Shown here: piece after piece, positions 43,752-52,549 of the stretch
Position numbering within the stretch: position 1 is the stretch's first letter
Layout of the letters: each line of letters begins with the position of its first letter
Source of the DNA: Streptomyces sp. R28
GTDB taxonomy: Bacteria; Actinomycetota; Actinomycetes; Streptomycetales; Streptomycetaceae
Assembly: GCF_041052385.1 (NCBI RefSeq)
Contig: NZ_CP163439.1
Coordinates: 6,623,001 to 6,687,000 of the forward strand
Length of the DNA: 64,000 nt
Direction: 5' to 3'
Translations under genes and position numbers: made by a program
The notes under the pieces: generated by a model
What the model saw: only the letters and a program-made list of their open reading frames with translations
What the model was told of the DNA's origin: nothing
Database searches by the model: none

Positions 43752-44090
43752 TCAGCGGACCTGCATGAGGCGCGCTTCGGCGGGTGAGTCGCCCACGGCG
43801 ATGGCGTCGGCGGGATCGCTTCCCTCGACCGTGTACGCGCCGGTCCTGCCCTCAGGAACGGTGACCCCGGGATCGTTCGGGGTGTCGTCGCACTCCACGA
43901 TCGTGACGGTGCCCAGCCGCTCGCCCACGGTGAAGTCCATGTCCGTGGTGGGCAGATAACCGCGGTTGTCGTACGTCACCAACCCCGCGCAGGAGGATGC
44001 GGCCTCGCCGCCCGACGCGCAGCCGGCGGCCGCCGCGAGGATCGTGACCGTAAGGGCCAGCTGTAAGCGGGCCCGGAGGGCATTTGTCAT
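43752..44090 (-). CDS. Uncharacterised small lipoprotein
   Basis: A 112-residue predicted lipoprotein. The signal peptide (LALTVTILAAAAGC) ends at a lipobox-like AAGC. The mature domain has two further cysteines, in SSCAGLVTYDNRGYLPTTD and VTIVECDDTPND, that could form a disulfide. This looks like a conserved small extracellular domain found in Streptomyces (possibly DUF6281; uncertain). The ATG at 44090 is supported by AAGGAAG six bases upstream. Convergent with sigQ across a G-rich spacer. Confidence 0.75.
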   Translation of the reverse strand: MTNALRARLQLALTVTILAAAAGCASGGEAASSCAGLVTYDNRGYLPTTDMDFTVGERLGTVTIVECDDTPNDPGVTVPEGRTGAYTVEGSDPADAIAVGDSPAEARLMQVR

Positions 44091-44150
44091 CGGCTTCCTT
44101 CCCGCGGGGACCGTCATCCGGCCCTACGACGGAGAAGGCGCCGACTTCGT

Positions 44151-44786
44151 TCAAGTGGACGCAGTCGCCGCCGGGCAGCGTCCCGCGGCGGCCGCGGTGA
44201 GGCGGCCGAGGGCCTCGTCCCGGTCGCAGGCGTGGGCGCCCAGCGCGGTCTGGTGGGCGACGATCGAGCGCTCCAGGCGCATCAGGCGCCAGCCGCGGCG
44301 CAGGAGGAACGGCACCGACTTGCGGCCCTCCTTCAGGTCGCGCACGAAGCGGCGGCGGAACGTCTTCACCGGGCCGCGGCTCAGGCACAGCGCGTCGGCC
44401 AGCACGCCGAGTTCCCGGCAGCGCGTCACGATCTCGGCCGCGAAGATGCCCTCCGCGATGAACAGCGGGGTCCGGCCGACCTCGACGGTCTCCTCGCCGG
44501 TGCGGGCGCTGAGCGAGATGTCGTACAGCGGAACGCTGGTACGGCCCGTGCGGCACAGCTGCGTGATCGCCGCCACGGCGGTGTCGGCGTCCCACGAGTC
44601 GGGGTGGTCCCAGTCGATGTCGGAACTCCCGGGGACCTGCGGCAGGGTCGGGTCGTCGCCCTCTTTGTAGAAGTCGTCGAGCCGTAGCACCGGAAGACCG
44701 GAGCGGGCCGCGAGAAGGGACTTGCCGGAGCCGGAGGGGCCGCAGAGCAGCACGACTCGCGTCGGTATGGGCGGATGGGAACTCAC
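44151..44786 (-). CDS. Uridine kinase-like P-loop kinase
   Basis: A 211-residue P-loop kinase. The Walker A is CGPSGSGKS (residues 15-23), followed by the substrate region LRLDDFYKEGDDPTLPQVPG and DIDWDHPDSWD, and the Walker B-like LFIAEGIFAAEIV. These match uridine kinase/phosphoribulokinase-family proteins of actinobacteria. It would phosphorylate uridine or cytidine with ATP, salvaging rather than degrading nucleosides, fitting the theme of the window; the operator element is absent. The GTG at 44786 is chosen because the P-loop strand starts nine residues later. Confidence 0.8.
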   Translation of the reverse strand: MSSHPPIPTRVVLLCGPSGSGKSLLAARSGLPVLRLDDFYKEGDDPTLPQVPGSSDIDWDHPDSWDADTAVAAITQLCRTGRTSVPLYDISLSARTGEETVEVGRTPLFIAEGIFAAEIVTRCRELGVLADALCLSRGPVKTFRRRFVRDLKEGRKSVPFLLRRGWRLMRLERSIVAHQTALGAHACDRDEALGRLTAAAAGRCPAATAST

Positions 44787-44914
44787 GGGACACCAGTGTG
44801 AGGCATCGGCGGGCCACAGAACGACCCCGCGTACCGCCTTTGATGCGCGCGTCACACTCCAACTGCCCTTCGTGGCGGCATGATCACTGTGCGCATCGGA
44901 GAGGCGGCGCGGCA

Positions 44915-44956
44915 GAGAGCCGCGCTTCCCCTGGACGGAGGGGAAACGCGGCTCTC
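44915..44956 (-). terminator. Terminator of the deoC-aldehyde dehydrogenase operon
   Basis: Arms of 18 bases (GAGAGCCGCGCTTCCCCT and its complement, one mismatch) with a six-base loop, 22 bases after the stop of the truncated aldehyde dehydrogenase. Confidence 0.82.
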
Positions 44957-44978
44957 CGGTCTCGGTGCCCGTCGGACC

Positions 44979-45917
44979 TCAGTACGACGAGCCGGACGCG
45001 CCCAGCGACCCCGTCGGGTGCCAGACCGTCTTGGTCTCCAGGAACGCCGTCATGCGGTCGATGCCGGGGGTGGCGGCCCAGTCGTCCACAGGCTGTGGAC
45101 GCAGGACGCGCTTGAGGTTGTCCGCCGCGGCGATCTCCAGCTCCTTCGCCAGTACGTCGTCGGCGCCCGCGAGGTCGATCGCGTTGACGTCCTGGTGCGC
45201 GGCCAGCGGCGTCGCGATCTCCGCCGTGCGGCCGGAGAGGATGTTGACGACACCGCCGGGGAGGTCGGAGGTGGCCAGGACCTCGCCGAGAGAGAGGGCG
45301 GGGAGCGGGGACTTCTCGGACGCCACCACGATCGCCGTGTTGCCGGTGGCGATCACCGGGGCGACGACCGAGACCAGGCCCAGGAAGGACGACTCCTGCG
45401 GGGCCAGGACGGCCACCACGCCCGTCGGCTCGGGGGACGAGAGGTTGAAGAACGGGCCCGCGACCGGGTTCCCGCCACCGACCACCTGGGCGATCTTGTC
45501 GGTCCAGCCCGCGTACCAGACCAAGCGGTCGATCGCCGCGTCGACCTGCGCCGCCGCCTTCGCTGTATCTGATTTCTTTGAGGGCGACAGGCCCTCGGCG
45601 TCGGCGACTTCGCGGACATACTGCTCGCGGCGGCCCTCCAGCATCTCGGCGACGCGGTAGAGGATCTGGCCGCGGTTGTACGCCGTCGCGCCGGACCACG
45701 CCCCGAACGCCTTGCGGGCGGCCACGACCGCGTCCCGGGCGTCCTTGCGGGAGGAGAGGGGTGCGTTGGCCAGCCAGTTGCCCTTTGCGTCGGTCACCTC
45801 GTACACCCGGCCGCTCTCGGAACGCGGGAACTTCCCGCCGACGTACAGCTTGTAGGTCTTGAAGACGGAGAGCCGCTCGGCGCGCTCGGTCTTGTCGTTC
45901 TTGTCAACTGTGCTCAT
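44979..45917 (-). CDS. Truncated aldehyde dehydrogenase-like protein, probably non-catalytic
   Basis: A 312-residue protein that resembles only the NAD-binding part of aldehyde dehydrogenases: KLYVGGKFPRSESGRVYEV, VAARKAFGAWSGATAYNRG, ILYRVAEMLEGRREQY, then GVVAVLAPQESSFLGLVSV and GNTAIVVASEKSPLPALSL. The catalytic Cys domain and the ELGGK glutamate are missing; instead it ends with an unrelated-looking RVLRPQPVDDWAATPGI and HPTGSLGASGSSY. Full family members are about 480-500 residues. The frame is intact, and its start abuts the stop of the full-length enzyme with no gap, so it looks maintained, perhaps as a partner subunit. Confidence 0.85.
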   Translation of the reverse strand: MSTVDKNDKTERAERLSVFKTYKLYVGGKFPRSESGRVYEVTDAKGNWLANAPLSSRKDARDAVVAARKAFGAWSGATAYNRGQILYRVAEMLEGRREQYVREVADAEGLSPSKKSDTAKAAAQVDAAIDRLVWYAGWTDKIAQVVGGGNPVAGPFFNLSSPEPTGVVAVLAPQESSFLGLVSVVAPVIATGNTAIVVASEKSPLPALSLGEVLATSDLPGGVVNILSGRTAEIATPLAAHQDVNAIDLAGADDVLAKELEIAAADNLKRVLRPQPVDDWAATPGIDRMTAFLETKTVWHPTGSLGASGSSY

Positions 45918-47375
45918 TTATCGCTCGCCCTCCGGGCTCGACGGGGCGAGGTACGCCTCCAGGCCGTGGCGGGCGCCCTCGCGGCCGAAGCCCGACTCCT
46001 TGTAGCCGCCGAACGGCGAGGTCGGGTCGAACTTGTTGAACGTGTTGGACCAGACGACGCCGGCGCGGAGCTTGCCCGCCACGGCCAGGATCCGCGAACC
46101 CTTCTCCGTCCAGATGCCCGCCGACAGGCCGTACGGGGTGTTGTTGGCCTTGGCGACGGCCTCGTCCGGCGTGCGGAAGGTGAGGACCGACAGGACCGGG
46201 CCGAAGACCTCGTCGCGGGCGATCCGGTGCGCCTGGGTGACGTTCGTGAAGAGCGTCGGCGCGAACCAGTAGCCGGAGGTCGGGATCTCGCACGCCGGGG
46301 ACCAGCGCTCGGCGCCCTCCGCCTCGCCCTGCTCGACGAGGGTGGTGATGCGCGAGAGCTGTTCCTCGGAGTTGATGGCGCCGATGTCCGTGTTCTTGTC
46401 CAGGGGGTCGCCCAGGCGGAGCGTGGACAGGCGGCGCTTGAGGGAGTCCAGCAGCTCGTCCTGGATCGACTCCTGGACGAGCAGGCGGCTGCCCGCGCAG
46501 CAGACCTGGCCCTGGTTGAAGAAGATGCCGTTGACGATCCCCTCCACCGCCTGGTCGATCGGGGCGTCGTCGAAGACGATGTTGGCGCCCTTGCCGCCCA
46601 GTTCGAGGGTGAGCTTCTTGCGGGTGCCCGCGACGGTTCGCGCGATCTCCTTGCCGACGGCCGTGGAGCCGGTGAAGGCGACCTTGTTCACGTCCGGGTG
46701 CGCGACGAGCGCGGCGCCCGCGTCGCCGTATCCGGGAAGGATGTTGACGACGCCCTTGGGCAGGCCCGCCTGGCGGCAGATGTCGGCGAAGAACAGGGCC
46801 GACAGCGGGGTGGTCTCGGCCGGCTTCAGGACGACCGTGTTGCCGGTCGCGAGGGCCGGGGCGATCTTCCACGCCAGCATCAGCAGCGGGAAGTTCCAGG
46901 GGATGACCTGGCCCGCGACGCCGAGGGGCTTCGGGTTCGACCCGAAGCCGGCGTGCTCCAGCTTGTCGGCCCAGCCCGCGTAGTAGAAGAAGTGCGCGGC
47001 GACCAGGGGGAGGTCGGCGTCGCGGGTCTCCTTGATCGGCTTGCCGTTGTCCAGGGTCTCCAGGACCGCCAGCTCACGGCTGCGCTCCTGGATGATCCGG
47101 GCGATGCGGAACAGGTACTTGGCGCGCTCGGAGCCGGGCAGCGCCGACCACTTCTCGAAGGCCTTGCGGGCGGCCTTCACCGCGCGCTCCACGTCCGCCT
47201 CGCCGGCCTGGGCGACCTCGGAGAGGACCTCCTCGGTGGACGGGGAGACGGTCTTGAAGACCTTGCCGTCCGCCGCCTCCACGAACTCGCCGTCGATGAA
47301 CAGGCCGTACGAGGGCGCGATGTCGACGACTCCGCGGGACTCGGGGGCCGGTGCGTATGCGAATACCGATGCCAT
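45918..47375 (-). CDS. NAD(P)-dependent aldehyde dehydrogenase
   Basis: A 485-residue complete aldehyde dehydrogenase. Key blocks are VAGQVIPWNFPLLMLAWKIA (cofactor loop), VVLKPAETTPLSAL, FTGSTAVGKEI, the catalytic Glu in KLTLELGGKGANIVF, the catalytic Cys in FFNQGQVCCAGSRLLVQ, and VFGPVLSVLTF. It follows deoC by five bases. DeoC releases acetaldehyde, so oxidation of acetaldehyde to acetate (then acetyl-CoA) is the natural role. The ATG at 47375 is used; the next gene starts immediately at its stop. Confidence 0.92.
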   Translation of the reverse strand: MASVFAYAPAPESRGVVDIAPSYGLFIDGEFVEAADGKVFKTVSPSTEEVLSEVAQAGEADVERAVKAARKAFEKWSALPGSERAKYLFRIARIIQERSRELAVLETLDNGKPIKETRDADLPLVAAHFFYYAGWADKLEHAGFGSNPKPLGVAGQVIPWNFPLLMLAWKIAPALATGNTVVLKPAETTPLSALFFADICRQAGLPKGVVNILPGYGDAGAALVAHPDVNKVAFTGSTAVGKEIARTVAGTRKKLTLELGGKGANIVFDDAPIDQAVEGIVNGIFFNQGQVCCAGSRLLVQESIQDELLDSLKRRLSTLRLGDPLDKNTDIGAINSEEQLSRITTLVEQGEAEGAERWSPACEIPTSGYWFAPTLFTNVTQAHRIARDEVFGPVLSVLTFRTPDEAVAKANNTPYGLSAGIWTEKGSRILAVAGKLRAGVVWSNTFNKFDPTSPFGGYKESGFGREGARHGLEAYLAPSSPEGER

Positions 47376-47380
47376 GGTGA

Positions 47381-48349
47381 TCAGTCCACCGTCACGTAGT
47401 CGGGGCCGGAGTAGCGGCCGGTGGCCAGCTTCTGACGCTGCATCAGCAGGTCGTTCAGGAGCGAGGACGCGCCGAAGCGGAACCAGTGGTTGTCCAGCCA
47501 GTCCTCGCCCGCGGTCTCGTTGACCAGTACGAGGAACTTGATGGCGTCCTTGGTCGTCCTGATGCCGCCGGCCGGCTTCACGCCGACCTGGATGCCGGTC
47601 TGGGCGCGGTAGTCGCGGACGGCCTCCAGCATCAGGAGCGTGTTCGCGGGGGTGGCGTTGACGGCGACCTTGCCGGTGGACGTCTTGATGAAGTCCGCGC
47701 CCGCGAGCATGCCGAGCCAGCTGGCACGGCGGATGTTGTCGTACGTCGAGAGTTCGCCGGTCTCGAAGATGACCTTGAGGCGGGCGCTGGTCCCGCAGGC
47801 CTCCTTCACGGCGACGATCTCGTCGTACACCTTCACGTACTTCCCCGCGAGGAACGCCCCGCGGTCGATGACCATGTCGATCTCGTCGGCACCGGCGGCG
47901 ACGGCGTCGCGCACGTCGGCCAGCTTCACAGCGAGGGCGGCGCGGCCGGCCGGGAAGGCGGTGGCGACCGAGGCGACCTTCACGGAGGAGCCGGCGACGG
48001 CCTCCTTGGCGGTGGCCACCATGTCGGGATAGACGCAGACGGCTGCCGTCGCCGGGGTCGTCCGGTCGGTCGGGTCGGGGTGGACCGCCTTGGCGCCGAG
48101 CGCCCGGACCTTGCCCGGGGTGTCCGCGCCTTCCAGCGTCGTCAGGTCGACCATCGAGATGGCGAGGTCGATGGCGTACGCCTTCGCGGTCGTCTTGATG
48201 GAACGGGTGCCGAGGGACGCGGCCCGCCCCTCCAGGCCGACCGCGTCGACGCCGGGCAGCCCGTGGAGGAAGCGGCGCAGCGTGCTGTCGGACGCCGTCA
48301 CGTCCGTGAGGGCATGAGCTGCGTTGGTTGCATTGGTGGGCATGGTCAC
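47381..48349 (-). CDS. deoC: Deoxyribose-phosphate aldolase
   Basis: A 322-residue class I aldolase splitting 2-deoxyribose-5-phosphate into glyceraldehyde-3-phosphate and acetaldehyde. The Schiff-base Lys is in FIKTSTGKVAVNATP, with the second active-site Lys in VKPAGGIRTTKDA and IDMVIDRGAFLAG before them. Start choice: the promoter -10 (TATGCT) leaves only six bases before GTG at 48349, favouring a leaderless GTG start (V-T-M-P-T-N); the ATG at 48343 is two codons in. It leads a three-gene operon with two aldehyde dehydrogenase genes and is controlled by the shared nucleoside palindrome. Confidence 0.94.
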   Translation of the reverse strand: MTMPTNATNAAHALTDVTASDSTLRRFLHGLPGVDAVGLEGRAASLGTRSIKTTAKAYAIDLAISMVDLTTLEGADTPGKVRALGAKAVHPDPTDRTTPATAAVCVYPDMVATAKEAVAGSSVKVASVATAFPAGRAALAVKLADVRDAVAAGADEIDMVIDRGAFLAGKYVKVYDEIVAVKEACGTSARLKVIFETGELSTYDNIRRASWLGMLAGADFIKTSTGKVAVNATPANTLLMLEAVRDYRAQTGIQVGVKPAGGIRTTKDAIKFLVLVNETAGEDWLDNHWFRFGASSLLNDLLMQRQKLATGRYSGPDYVTVD

Positions 48350-48355
48350 CAGACG

Positions 48356-48384
48356 AGCATATCTACGCGCGTAGCGGCTGTACA
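48356..48384 (-). promoter_or_regulatory. deoC promoter with embedded nucleoside-regulon operator
   Basis: On the minus strand, -35 TGTACA (48379-48384), a 17-base spacer, and -10 TATGCT (48356-48361). The perfect palindrome CTACGCGCGTAG (48363-48374) lies entirely within the spacer, the clearest repressor-type arrangement of the six sites. Confidence 0.78.
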
Positions 48385-48457
48385 GGCCCGGGTGCTCATC
48401 TTGTGTGGGGGGTGGTGCGTATGAGCGCTGTCCGAGGCGTCGGGCAGAATCGGGCCC

Positions 48458-49150
48458 ATGACGACCCCGGAGCATCAGCCCCCCACCCCGGACCCCGCGT
48501 CGAAGGACCGGGTCTTCCGCTCGCCCATGGGCATCGTCGGCGGCGTCGCGCTGCTGGCCCTCGTGCTCTGGCTGGGCATCGACGCGCTGGTCCGGGGCGA
48601 GGGGCGCACGCAGTGGCTGGCGCTCGCGGCGCTGATCCTGATCGTGCCGCTGGTGTCCGCGTTCACGCTGCGGCCCGCCGTCTACGCCAACGAGGAGCGA
48701 CTGCGCATCCGCAACCCGTTCCGCGTGATCGTGCTCCCCTGGGGGCAGGTCGCCTCACTCCGGTCCGGTTACTCGAACGAGGTCGTCGCCAAGTCCGGCA
48801 CCAAGTTCCAGCTCTGGGCGATCCCGGTCTCGCTGCGGGCCCGCAAGAAGGCGGCGCGCCGGTCGGCCCGGGCGGCCGGGGAGCGGAGCGCCGGTGAGCG
48901 CGGTGGCCGCGTAGGTGGGGGCACGGGGCTCGGAGGGCTCGGGTTCGGGGCGCCGCGCACGGATGTCGACGTGGACGGGCCGATGCGGGCCGAGACCGAC
49001 AAGGTCATGGACGACCTGCGCGAACTGCTGGAGCACCGGGAGGCGGCGGAGTCCGCGCAGGGCGAGGTGACCGTGCGGTGGGCTTACGAGGTGGCGGGGC
49101 CGGCGGTTGCGGGCGCTGTGTTGCTGGTGATTTTGCTGGTGATGTCCTGA
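48458..49150 (+). CDS. PH-domain membrane protein
   Basis: A 230-residue membrane protein. Two hydrophobic segments (about residues 24-43 and 50-68) precede a bacterial PH-like domain (LRPAVYANEERLRIRNPFRV, LPWGQVASLRSGYSNEVVA, FQLWAIPVSLRARKKAARR). A Gly/Arg-rich linker follows and a final membrane helix (AGAVLLVILLVMS) ends it. Similar proteins are common in actinobacteria with no assigned role. ATG at 48458; divergent from deoC with the deoC operator in the 108-base spacer, but no mirrored promoter was recognised for it. Confidence 0.8.
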   Translation: MTTPEHQPPTPDPASKDRVFRSPMGIVGGVALLALVLWLGIDALVRGEGRTQWLALAALILIVPLVSAFTLRPAVYANEERLRIRNPFRVIVLPWGQVASLRSGYSNEVVAKSGTKFQLWAIPVSLRARKKAARRSARAAGERSAGERGGRVGGGTGLGGLGFGAPRTDVDVDGPMRAETDKVMDDLRELLEHREAAESAQGEVTVRWAYEVAGPAVAGAVLLVILLVMS

Positions 49151-49269
49151 GGGGCCCGCGGGTCCGTGTACGCCCTCACGGTCTGAGCCGGAGCCGGTAG
49201 CGCCGCCTCCCTCGGTGTCTGCGGCCGAGCCTCCTCAGCCGAGGGCGTCACGGAAGCGCGGTCGGAAAC

Positions 49270-50478
49270 TCAGGGTGCGCCCGGATACACCAGGGCCATG
49301 TACGCGCCGCAGTACGCCGAGCCGGTGACCGCCGCCGCGAGGGCCAGCGTGCGGTAGCGGCGGGACGCGTGGGACAGGTGCAGGGCGACGGGGAGCAGGA
49401 GCGGGAAGCCGGGGAGGAGGAAGCGGGCGCGGGGGAAGTAGACGCCGCCGCTGCCCAGGACGATCGCCAGCAGTACGGCCGTGAAGACCAGCAACGGCAC
49501 CGGCTGCCGGTCCCACACCGCCAGCCCGAACAGCACCACCGACGCGATCAGCGTGAGCGTCACCATCACCAGGAACAGCCCGGGGTTGGCTTCGTACACC
49601 AGCAGCCGCCGCATCAGGCGCAGGGTCTCGCGGCCGCCGTCCAGCTCGTTGCGCCACAGTCGCTGTACGGCGAAGTAGCCGTCCGAGCGGCCCACCCGCA
49701 GGCCCACCCACGCGACGTATCCGCACCAGCCGAGCGGCGCGATCGCGGCGGCCGCGAGGGTGCGGATGCGGAAGCGGCGGCGCAGCGCGAGCAGGGCCGT
49801 CACCGTGACCGCCGCAGCGACCGCGATGCCGGTCGGGCGGGTCAGGCCCGCGAGCGCGGTGAGCCAGGCCGCGGTGAGGAGGCGGCCGGTGAGCACGGCG
49901 TACAGCGACCAGGCCGCGAGCGCGGTGAACAGGGACTCGGTGTAGCCCATCCACTGCACCAGGCCGACCGGGAGCGCGGCCCACAGGACCGTGAGGAGGA
50001 TGCCGACCCGGCGGCCGTGCAGCCGGTCGCCGACGGCGAAGACGCCCCATGCCGCGACGAGGGAAGCGATGACGGCGATCGCGAGGCCGGTGCTCGCGCG
50101 GGTCCCCGGGGTGACCACCGCGACCGCCTTGACCAGGACCGGGTAGAGCGGGAAGAAGGCGAGGTTGTTGGCGCTGTACGCGGTGCCGAGTGCGTGCGCG
50201 TAGCCGTGGTCGGCGATGCCGAGATACCAGTCGGCGTCCCACTGCGTCGCCAGGATCGGCCAGACCCCGTGCTGTTGGCGGTGCGCCCAGACCGTGAGGA
50301 GCAGCAGGCCCGTGCCGCGTACGGCGAGGTACGCGAGGAGGGCGGGGGCCGCGTGGCGCAGGGCAGGAAGTGCAGCGGGGCGGGCGCGTGAGGGTGGCAG
50401 GGGGCGGGGGCCGGGGCGGTTGTGGTTCCCGGGGGTGGGGGTCGCTCGGGGGGTCGGCCGGGATGCGGTCGTGGACAC
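49270..50478 (-). CDS. Membrane mannosyltransferase-like protein (PIG-V/GT-C type)
   Basis: A 402-residue polytopic protein with about nine hydrophobic segments. It has the GT-C acidic motif just after the first segment, TQWDADWYLGIADHGY, and the conserved LAFFPLYPVLV and VQWMGYTESLFTAL blocks typical of PIG-V-like mannosyltransferases that use polyprenyl-phosphate mannose. The first 40 residues are Pro/Arg-rich. The GTG at 50478 is selected because GGAG lies eight bases upstream; the frame continues farther with proline-rich sequence. It may contribute to lipoglycan or protein glycosylation. Confidence 0.83.
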   Translation of the reverse strand: MSTTASRPTPRATPTPGNHNRPGPRPLPPSRARPAALPALRHAAPALLAYLAVRGTGLLLLTVWAHRQQHGVWPILATQWDADWYLGIADHGYAHALGTAYSANNLAFFPLYPVLVKAVAVVTPGTRASTGLAIAVIASLVAAWGVFAVGDRLHGRRVGILLTVLWAALPVGLVQWMGYTESLFTALAAWSLYAVLTGRLLTAAWLTALAGLTRPTGIAVAAAVTVTALLALRRRFRIRTLAAAAIAPLGWCGYVAWVGLRVGRSDGYFAVQRLWRNELDGGRETLRLMRRLLVYEANPGLFLVMVTLTLIASVVLFGLAVWDRQPVPLLVFTAVLLAIVLGSGGVYFPRARFLLPGFPLLLPVALHLSHASRRYRTLALAAAVTGSAYCGAYMALVYPGAP

Positions 50479-50641
50479 GGCGCGGCTCCAGGCGGGTCGG
50501 TGGTGCGCTTTCCCCTCCACCGTTGCCCGGGGGGTCGGGCGGGGCGTGGAGCGCGGGTCAACCACCGGGGGGAAATCGCCCGAAAGGGTGCCTCCGGATG
50601 GGGGCACCCTTTCGGGAACGAGCTGGAGAGTCGCGTACGGC

Positions 50642-52288
50642 TCAGATGCCGGCCGCCGCCGACAGGTCCCGCTTGATCGTCGCGAGCAGGTCGGTCGCCT
50701 TGGCGCGGGCGGCCGGGAGGTCGGCGTGGGCCGGGACCGGGACGACGACCTCCAGGTAGCACTTCAGCTTGGGCTCCGTGCCGCTGGGGCGGACGATGAC
50801 GCGGGCGCCTTCGAGGGTGTAGCGCAGGCCGTCGGTGGGCGGGAGGGTGTCCGTGCCCTGGGTGAGGTCCTCGGCGCGGGTGATGGCCAGGCCGGCGAGC
50901 TCGGTCGGCGGCTGCTCGCGCAGTCGGCGCATGGCGTTCGCGATGACCGACAGATCCTGGACGCGGACCGAGAGCTGGTCGGTGGCGTGCAGGCCGTGCT
51001 CCACGGCGAGGTCGTCGAGGAGGTCGAGGAGCGTACGGCCCTCGGCCTTGAGGACGGACGCGAGCTCGGTGATCAGCAGGGCGGCGGTGATGCCGTCCTT
51101 GTCGCGTACGCCCTCGGGGTCGACGCAGTAGCCGAGGGCCTCCTCGTAGCCGTAGCGCAGGCCGTCGACGCGGGCGATCCACTTGAAGCCGGTGAGGGTC
51201 TCCTCGTACGGCTGGCCCGCCTTCTCGGCGATGCGGCCGAGGAGGGAGGAGGAGACGATCGACTCGGCGAAGGTGCCCTGGGCTCCGCGGTTCACCAGAT
51301 GGGCGGCGAGCAGCGCCCCCACCTCGTCGCCGCGCAGCATCCGCCAGTCCTCGCCGTCCTTGACGGCCGCGGCGCAGCGGTCGGCGTCGGGGTCGTTGGC
51401 GATGACGAGGTCGGGGTCGGTCTCGCGGGCCTTGGCGAAGGCCAGGTCCATCGCGCCGGGCTCTTCCGGGTTGGGGAAGGCGACGGTGGGGAAGTCCGGG
51501 TCCGGGTCGGCCTGCTCGGCGACCAGGGCCGGGGCGGGGAAGCCGGCACGGGCGAAGGCGGCGAGGAGGACGTCCTTGCCGACGCCGTGCATCGCCGTGT
51601 AGACGGTGCGGGCGGTGCGCGGGGAGTCGGGGGCGAGGACCGCGTCCGTGCGGGCGAGGTAGGCGTCGAGGACGCTGTCGTCGAGGGTGTCCCAGCCTTC
51701 GGTGGGGCGGGAGACGACGGTCAGGGACGGGACGGCGGCGATCTCCTCCGCGATGTCGATGTCCGCGGGCGGGACGATCTGGGAGCCGTCGCCGAGGTAG
51801 ACCTTGTAGCCGTTGTCGCGGGGCGGATTGTGGCTGGCGGTGACCTCCACGCCGGCGACCGCGCCGAGGTGCCTTATGGCGTACGCGAGGACCGGGGTGG
51901 GCAGGGGGCGGGGGAGTACGGCCGCGCGGAGACCGGCGCCGGTCATGACGGCGGCCGTGTCGCGGGCGAACTCCTCCGACTTGTGGCGGGCGTCGTAGCC
52001 GATGACGACGAGGCCGGCATCCCCTTCCCCCTGGGGGGGACCCTGCTTCTTGAGGTACGCGGCGAGGCCGGCGGCGGCGCGGATGACGACGGTGCGGTTC
52101 ATCCGCATGGGCCCGGCGCCGAGTTCCCCGCGCAGGCCCGCGGTGCCGAACTGGAGGGTGCCGCTGAAGCGTGCGGCGAGCTCCTCGATGTCCGCGGCGT
52201 CGATGAGCTTGGCGAGCTCGTCGCGGGTCTCGGGGTCCGGGTCCTCGGCGAGCCATGCCTGGGCCCGGGCGATGAGATCGTCGTGCAC
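50642..52288 (-). CDS. Phosphohexomutase/phosphopentomutase (phosphomannomutase family)
   Basis: A 548-residue alpha-D-phosphohexomutase superfamily enzyme. The active-site Ser is in EVTASHNPPRDNGYKVY, the metal loop is ANDPDADR, the sugar-binding loop lies in YGYEEALGYCVD, and the phosphate-binding loop is VRPSGTEPKLKCYL. This subgroup includes enzymes with phosphopentomutase activity, which would convert ribose-1-P and deoxyribose-1-P to the 5-phosphates used by DeoC; its position next to the purine nucleoside phosphorylase gene supports that. GTG at 52288 with GAGAGG nine bases upstream is preferred to a TTG at 52297 that the ribosome site would abut. Confidence 0.9.
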   Translation of the reverse strand: MHDDLIARAQAWLAEDPDPETRDELAKLIDAADIEELAARFSGTLQFGTAGLRGELGAGPMRMNRTVVIRAAAGLAAYLKKQGPPQGEGDAGLVVIGYDARHKSEEFARDTAAVMTGAGLRAAVLPRPLPTPVLAYAIRHLGAVAGVEVTASHNPPRDNGYKVYLGDGSQIVPPADIDIAEEIAAVPSLTVVSRPTEGWDTLDDSVLDAYLARTDAVLAPDSPRTARTVYTAMHGVGKDVLLAAFARAGFPAPALVAEQADPDPDFPTVAFPNPEEPGAMDLAFAKARETDPDLVIANDPDADRCAAAVKDGEDWRMLRGDEVGALLAAHLVNRGAQGTFAESIVSSSLLGRIAEKAGQPYEETLTGFKWIARVDGLRYGYEEALGYCVDPEGVRDKDGITAALLITELASVLKAEGRTLLDLLDDLAVEHGLHATDQLSVRVQDLSVIANAMRRLREQPPTELAGLAITRAEDLTQGTDTLPPTDGLRYTLEGARVIVRPSGTEPKLKCYLEVVVPVPAHADLPAARAKATDLLATIKRDLSAAAGI

Positions 52289-52427
52289 GTCGGTCAACCT
52301 CTCGTTCGTGTCGTTCGGTGCGGGTCGTGGGGGATTTTCTTCGCCCCCGCCGCCCCTACCCGTCCCATCCCCAGGGGCTCCGCCCCTTCGACCCCGTCAG
52401 GGGGCTCCGCCCCCTGGACCCCCGCTC

Positions 52428-52521
52428 CTCAAACGCCGGAGAGGCTGAATCAGCCCGTCCGGCGTTTGAGGACGAGGCCCGTTCAGGGCCGAAAGCGGGG
52501 GTCTGGGGGCGGCAGCCCCCA
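52428..52521. repeat. Dispersed intergenic repeat, copy 2, with nested palindromes
   Basis: Arms CTCAAACGCCGGA (52428-52440) and TCCGGCGTTTGAG (52458-52470) form a 13-base hairpin that runs into GAGGACGAGGCCCGTTCAGG through GGCGGCAGCCCCCA (52468-52521), the same sequence as 39541-39593. Upstream (52371-52420) are further GGGGCTCCGCCCC hairpins. It fills the 261-base gap between the phosphorylase and mutase genes. Confidence 0.88.
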
Positions 52522-52549
52522 GGGTCGCGGCGGGGGCGGGGGAAACGCC

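Noticed and set aside
49842..52256. Arg/Pro-rich minus-strand frame spanning the phosphomutase gene
   Set aside because: Out of phase with the mutase, no motifs, extreme composition.
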